Positions 59,815 to 64,000 of a DNA stretch of 64,000 nt are shown piece by piece. The stretch lies in contig CM049311.1 of NCBI GenBank assembly GCA_026874595.1, positions 34,121,676 to 34,185,675 of the forward strand. Reading direction: 5' to 3'. Positions within the stretch are counted from its first letter, which is position 1. Every line of letters starts with the position of its first letter. The notes below the pieces were generated by a model. That model did no database searches, was not told the origin of the DNA, and saw nothing but the letters and a program-made list of their open reading frames with translations. This stretch comes from Sipunculus nudus. Lineage: Eukaryota > Annelida > Sipuncula > Golfingiida > Sipunculidae. Position numbers and translations under genes: made by a program.

Positions 59815-62805
59815 CCAAGATTGTGTCTGTATTTATATATCTCAAAAATAGAGAAAAAATGCGTAAACTTTAAAAAAATACAGGTGGCTGCAGCAGTCTG
59901 CAGAAACTAATAAAAACACTTAATGGTAAATATCCATGCAAAGAATCGTGGTGATTTCTGCATTAGTTGTTCAGATACTTCAGCTTTTGTATCAAATTTT
60001 CCATTATTCTGGGGATACTTCGGAGTTATATAGCTTGAAGGATATGGGTAACAGAGACCTAATTTCAGGTTTCCACAGACACTTTTCATGGGCCTCCTTG
60101 CATGACAAGAATGAAGATTCTAAGTCCAGTTGTTACAATTTGTGCCACGTTAACAGTTGACAGCATCCTTAAAGGTCTCAAAAACAGAGAAAAAAATTCG
60201 AAAAATTGAATAAAATATAGGTGGCACCACCAGTCTGCAGAAACTGATGAAACTCTCCATAATTAATATCCATGCAAAGAATCATGGTGGTCTCTGCAGT
60301 AGTTGTTCAGATACTCCAGCTTTTGTATCAAATTGTCCATTATTCTGAGGGATACTTCCAGTCCTATAGCTTGAAGGATATGGGAAACAGAGACCTAATT
60401 TCAGGTTTCCACAGACACTTTTCATTGGCCTCCTTGCATGACAATAATGAAGATTCTAGGTCCAGTTGTTACAATTTGTACCCTGTTGACAGATAACCAC
60501 ATCTTAAAAGGTCTCAAAAATAGAGAAAAAAATTCGAAAAATTGAATAAAATATAGGTGGCACCACCTGTCTGCAGAAACTGATGAAACACTCCATAATT
60601 AATATCCATGCAAAGAATCATGGTGGTCTCTGCAGTAGTTGTTCAGATACTCCAGCTTTTGTATCAAATTGTCCATTATTCTGAGGGATACTTCCAGTCC
60701 TATAGCTTGAAGGATATGGGAAACAGAGACCTAATTTCAGGTTTCCACAGACACTTTTCATTGGCCTCCTTGCATGACAATAATGAAGATTCTAGGTCCA
60801 GTTGTTACAATTTGTACCCTGTTGACAGATAACCACATCTTAAAAGGTCTCAAAAATAAAAAAAAAAATTCGAAAAATTGAATAAAATTTAGGTGGCACC
60901 ACCTGTCTGCAGAAACTGATGAAACACTCCATAATTAATATCCATGCAAAGAATCATGGTGGTCTCTGCAGTAGTTGTTCAGATACTCCAGCTTTTGTAT
61001 TAAATTGTCCATTATTCTGAGGGATACTTCCAGTCCTATAGCTTGAAGGATATGGGAAACAGAGACCTAATTTCAGGTTTCCACAGACACTTTTCATTGG
61101 CCTCCTTGCATGACAATAATGAAGATTCTAGGTCCAGTTGTTACAATTTGTACCCTGTTGACAGATAACCACATCTTAAAAGGTCTCAAAAATAGAGAAA
61201 AAAATTCGAAAAATTGAATAAAATATAGGTGGCACCACCTGTCTGCAGAAACTGATGAAACACTCCATAATTAATATCCATGCAAAGAATCATGGTGGTC
61301 TCTGCAGTAGTTGTTCAGATACTCCAGCTTTTGTATCAAATTGTCCATTATTCTGAGGGATACTTCCAGTCCTATAGCTTGAAGGATATGGGAAACAGAG
61401 ACCTAATTTCAGGTTTCCACAGACACTTTTCATTGGCCTCCTTGCATGACAATAATGAAGATTCTAGGTCCAGTTGTTACAATTTGTACCCTGTTGACAG
61501 ATAACCACATCTTTAAAGGTCTCAAAAATAGAGAAAAAAATTCGTAAAAATTTGAAATAAAATAGGTGGCGCACCCAGTCTGCAGAAACTGATGGAACAC
61601 CTCATGATCAATATGTATGCCAAAAAATCATAACCATCAGTGTTGTAGTTATTGAGATACTGCAGTTTTTTTATCAATTTTTTCATTATTCTTGGGGGTA
61701 TTATGGAGCCATACAGCTTAAAGGATGTGGGTAACAGAGACCTTATTTCAGGTTCCCATGGAGACTTTTCATGGGTCTCCCTGTGTGTCAAGAATGAAGA
61801 TTCTAGGTCCAGTTGTTATGATTTGTGCCCTGTTAACAGATGTTCATATCTTTAAAGGTTTCAAAAATAGATAAAAATTTTCCTTAAAAAAAACCGAACA
61901 AATACAGGTGGTGCCACCAGTCTGCAGAACTGAGGAAACACTCCATGATCAATATCCATGCAAACAATTATGGTGATCTCTGCATTAGTTGTTCAGATAC
62001 TTCAGCTTTTGTATCACATTTTCTATTATTCTGAGCTTGGAGTGCCATAGCTCAAAGGATATGGGTAACAGAGGCCTAATTTCAGGTTTCCATGGAGAAT
62101 TTTTATGGGTCTACCTGTGTGTCAAGAATGAAGAATCGCCACCAGTCTGCAGAAAATGATGAAACATCTCATGATCAATATGTATGCCAAAAATCATGAC
62201 CATCAGTGATGTAGTTAATGAGATATTGAAGTTTTTGTATGAATTTTTTTTACTATTCTTGGGGGGGTACTTTGGGGCACCATAGCTCAAAGGATATGGG
62301 TAACAGAGACCTAATGTCTGCTTTCCAAGGAGACATTTCATAGGTCTCTCACTGTGTCAAGAATGAAGATTCTAGGTCCAGTCTATACGATTTGTGCCCT
62401 GTTAACAGATGTTCACATTTTTAAAGGTCTAAATAAAAGAAATAAATTCGTAAAAAATCGAAAAATACAGGTGGCGCCACCAGTCTGCAGGAACTGATGG
62501 AACATCTCATGATCAATATGTATACCAAAAATCATGACCATCAGTAATGTAGTTAATGAGACATTGAAGTTTTTGTATGAAATTTTTGACTAATCTGGAG
62601 GATACTTTAGGGCTCCATAGATTGAAGGATATGGGTAACAGAGACCTAATTTCTGATTTCCAAGGAGATTTTTCATGGACCTCTCAGAATGTCAAGTTAC
62701 AAGATTTTGGGTCCAGCGGTTACGATTTGTGCCTGGTTAACGGAGAGACGGACAGACGGACAGACAGACAGACGGACTGTTGGACGACGGACAAAGAGTG
62801 ATCGT
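59815..62805 (+). repeat. 336-bp tandem repeat array, about nine units
   Basis: Units are marked by ATCCATGCAAAGAATCATGGTG..., TTGAAGGATATGGG(A/T)AACAGAGACCTAATTTC, TTCCACAGACACTTTTCAT, GAAGATTCTAGGTCCAGTTGTTAC and GGTGGC(A/G)CCACC(A/T)GTCTGCAG. Period is 336 bp in the centre, with landmarks at 59936, 60272, 60608, 60944 and 61280. Central units are almost identical, outer ones more diverged, and the unit at about 61957-62135 is shortened. The array ends in GACGGACAGACGG-type repeats (62745-62790), mirroring the TCCGTC starts of other repeats. Repeated 74-codon frames come from a unit length divisible by three. Confidence 0.9.
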
Positions 62806-62809
62806 ATTT

Positions 62810-63000
62810 TCTATTATTGTGGCGCAATTCCCGGTAGACCGCATTAGGAAACATTGTTACATACAACTGACACACAATTTCAAACCGCGTGTTCGAACAG
62901 TAATGCTACACAACTAAAGACGGTGACGTTTGGCGTTGCACTTACAATTTATACAGAAAACGAAAATACCATTTATCAATTTATCCATGTGCATCCTTGT
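62810..63000. other. Noncoding stretch
   Basis: Short unique stretch after the array; nothing supported. Confidence 0.45.
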
Positions 63001-63014
63001 GGAAAAGAATTTGG

Positions 63015-63100
63015 TTAGGAGTCAGCGTGAAAGGCGGTCAGATCCGAGCTCGAAATCACAACCTTTCGGTCATAAGTCCGACGCCCCTAAAAATAACGCC
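63015..63100 (-). repeat. tRNA-like SINE fragment
   Basis: On the minus strand GGGGCGTCGGACTTATGACC then GAAAGGTTGTGATTTCGAGC resembles a tRNA anticodon arm followed by a B-box. No complete tRNA fold. Confidence 0.45.
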
Positions 63101-63109
63101 ACGACGCCC

Positions 63110-64000
63110 CTATATAGTCTGTTCAATTATCTCCTTGTTTGCTTTTTTAATCTTTGTCGCCAAAGCTTTGGTGTTTCAGGTCATCTGTGCCCTCTTTCTG
63201 CATATGATGCGACCATGTGTGTCACGTATAATAATCCACCAGGTCCCGTCTATCGCAGAATCTTTACATGGCCGTGTCTTGCAAGATTTAAACTGAAATG
63301 TGTGTTATATATTATTTCTGATGTGAGGTCCCAAATGCCGGGGCCTATATGGCATTAATGTATTTAATTTTAATGTCCTCAGTCAGACTGGTCATATACC
63401 TTTACAAAATGCAAGACCATATTCCAAAGCAAGTCACAAGACACTTTATGGCTCATAGACATTATATAAAATATTAAAACCGGGATATTGCTGAATATTT
63501 GATAGAAAGCGCCAATGAAAAACAAAATTCAGTAGGCATACATAATATGCTATACGATAGGGCATACTTTGATTCATGGCTTTAGTCATCCCGAAAACTC
63601 CAATACAGTAGTCATCCATACTGACACAAGCAGCAGGTAAGCTTAAAATCAGAATGTGAGAAATTTACACAAAAGGAAACATGTGAATGTACAAACTAAA
63701 GATTTATATAATTACAACCATCATTTACTGCTCCTTGAATCAGCTGTCAGGTACATAGGCCCAGTTGTGGCTCTGTTGTTAACACAGAGCCACAGGCCCC
63801 AGCCTTCATTAATCTAGCGGACGGGAGCGCATGCATCCTCTGACGATGCACCCAGTTTAAGACCATGTATCTTATCTTGAGTGGCCGGTGAACCGGGCCG
63901 ACTTTCTAAACCAGCGGTGTGTAGTGCACGTTCTAACATCACCACTGCCGTGAGTGTCCTTGTAACTGTACCACTGGCTGCACAAGACGACTGGCTACAT
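63110..64000. other. Noncoding end of window with one hairpin
   Basis: No gene supported. TGTGGCTCTGT (63766-63776) and ACAGAGCCACA (63784-63794) form a perfect 11-bp stem with a 7-base loop. Confidence 0.5.

Noticed and set aside
59936-61504. Repeated 74-codon open frames suggesting a tandem gene family
   Set aside because: They recur because the unit is 336 bp (divisible by three). The outer units and one central unit break the frame, and no domain is present.

Overview
This window is eukaryotic genomic DNA with low gene density, no operons, many microsatellites and many mobile-element remnants. Several dispersed repeats resemble ones common in bivalve mollusc genomes: blocks opening with a GC-rich hairpin and then TCCGTC-rich DNA, AAGGTCA-rich blocks, and short hAT-like elements with CAGGGGCGG-type ends. 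A marine bivalve is the best guess. This is inference, and the species cannot be named from the sequence.

Only one host gene is recognisable. It is an MFSD4/NaGLT1-like sugar transporter of the major facilitator superfamily on the minus strand (about 14451 to 12892). It appears broken. An in-frame TAA at 13174-13176 interrupts readable homology, the first recognisable exon runs straight into an (AT)n array with no visible splice acceptor, and an LTR retrotransposon begins on the far side of that array. No N-terminal exon was found upstream.

The rest is mobile and repetitive DNA. From left to right: a 5'-truncated, frameshifted Ty3/gypsy element with a short 3' LTR (5106-7234); a roughly 0.7 kb non-autonomous DNA transposon present twice (9534-10225 and 50371-51068), each copy with its own 8-bp flanking duplication; a second LTR element with a retrovirus-style tRNA-Pro primer site (14498-15437); a nested repeat with 181-bp internal units (19591-21561); an AGGTCA-rich repeat (22440-22920); tRNA-derived SINE pieces between 30.7 and 37 kb; short hAT-like elements (34464-34680, 40022-41406, 45469-46215); locally duplicated units (36945-39972); a roughly 158-bp tandem array (48353-49270); an 875-bp foldback element with about 339-bp arms and a perfect 8-bp duplication (51571-52445); a 55-bp satellite with alternating higher-order structure (52586-53903); roughly 150-bp tandem units (54092-54835); and a 336-bp tandem array with nearly identical central copies (59815-62805).

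The remaining DNA (roughly 23-30 kb, 41.4-45.4 kb, 58.2-59.8 kb and smaller gaps) shows no gene I can support. It could be intergenic or deep intronic. Three CpG-rich or TATA-containing segments near 30.0, 31.3 and 35.2 kb are weak promoter candidates. The most novel-looking items are the 0.7 kb transposon family, the 875-bp foldback element, and the association of retroelement ends with (AT)n arrays.
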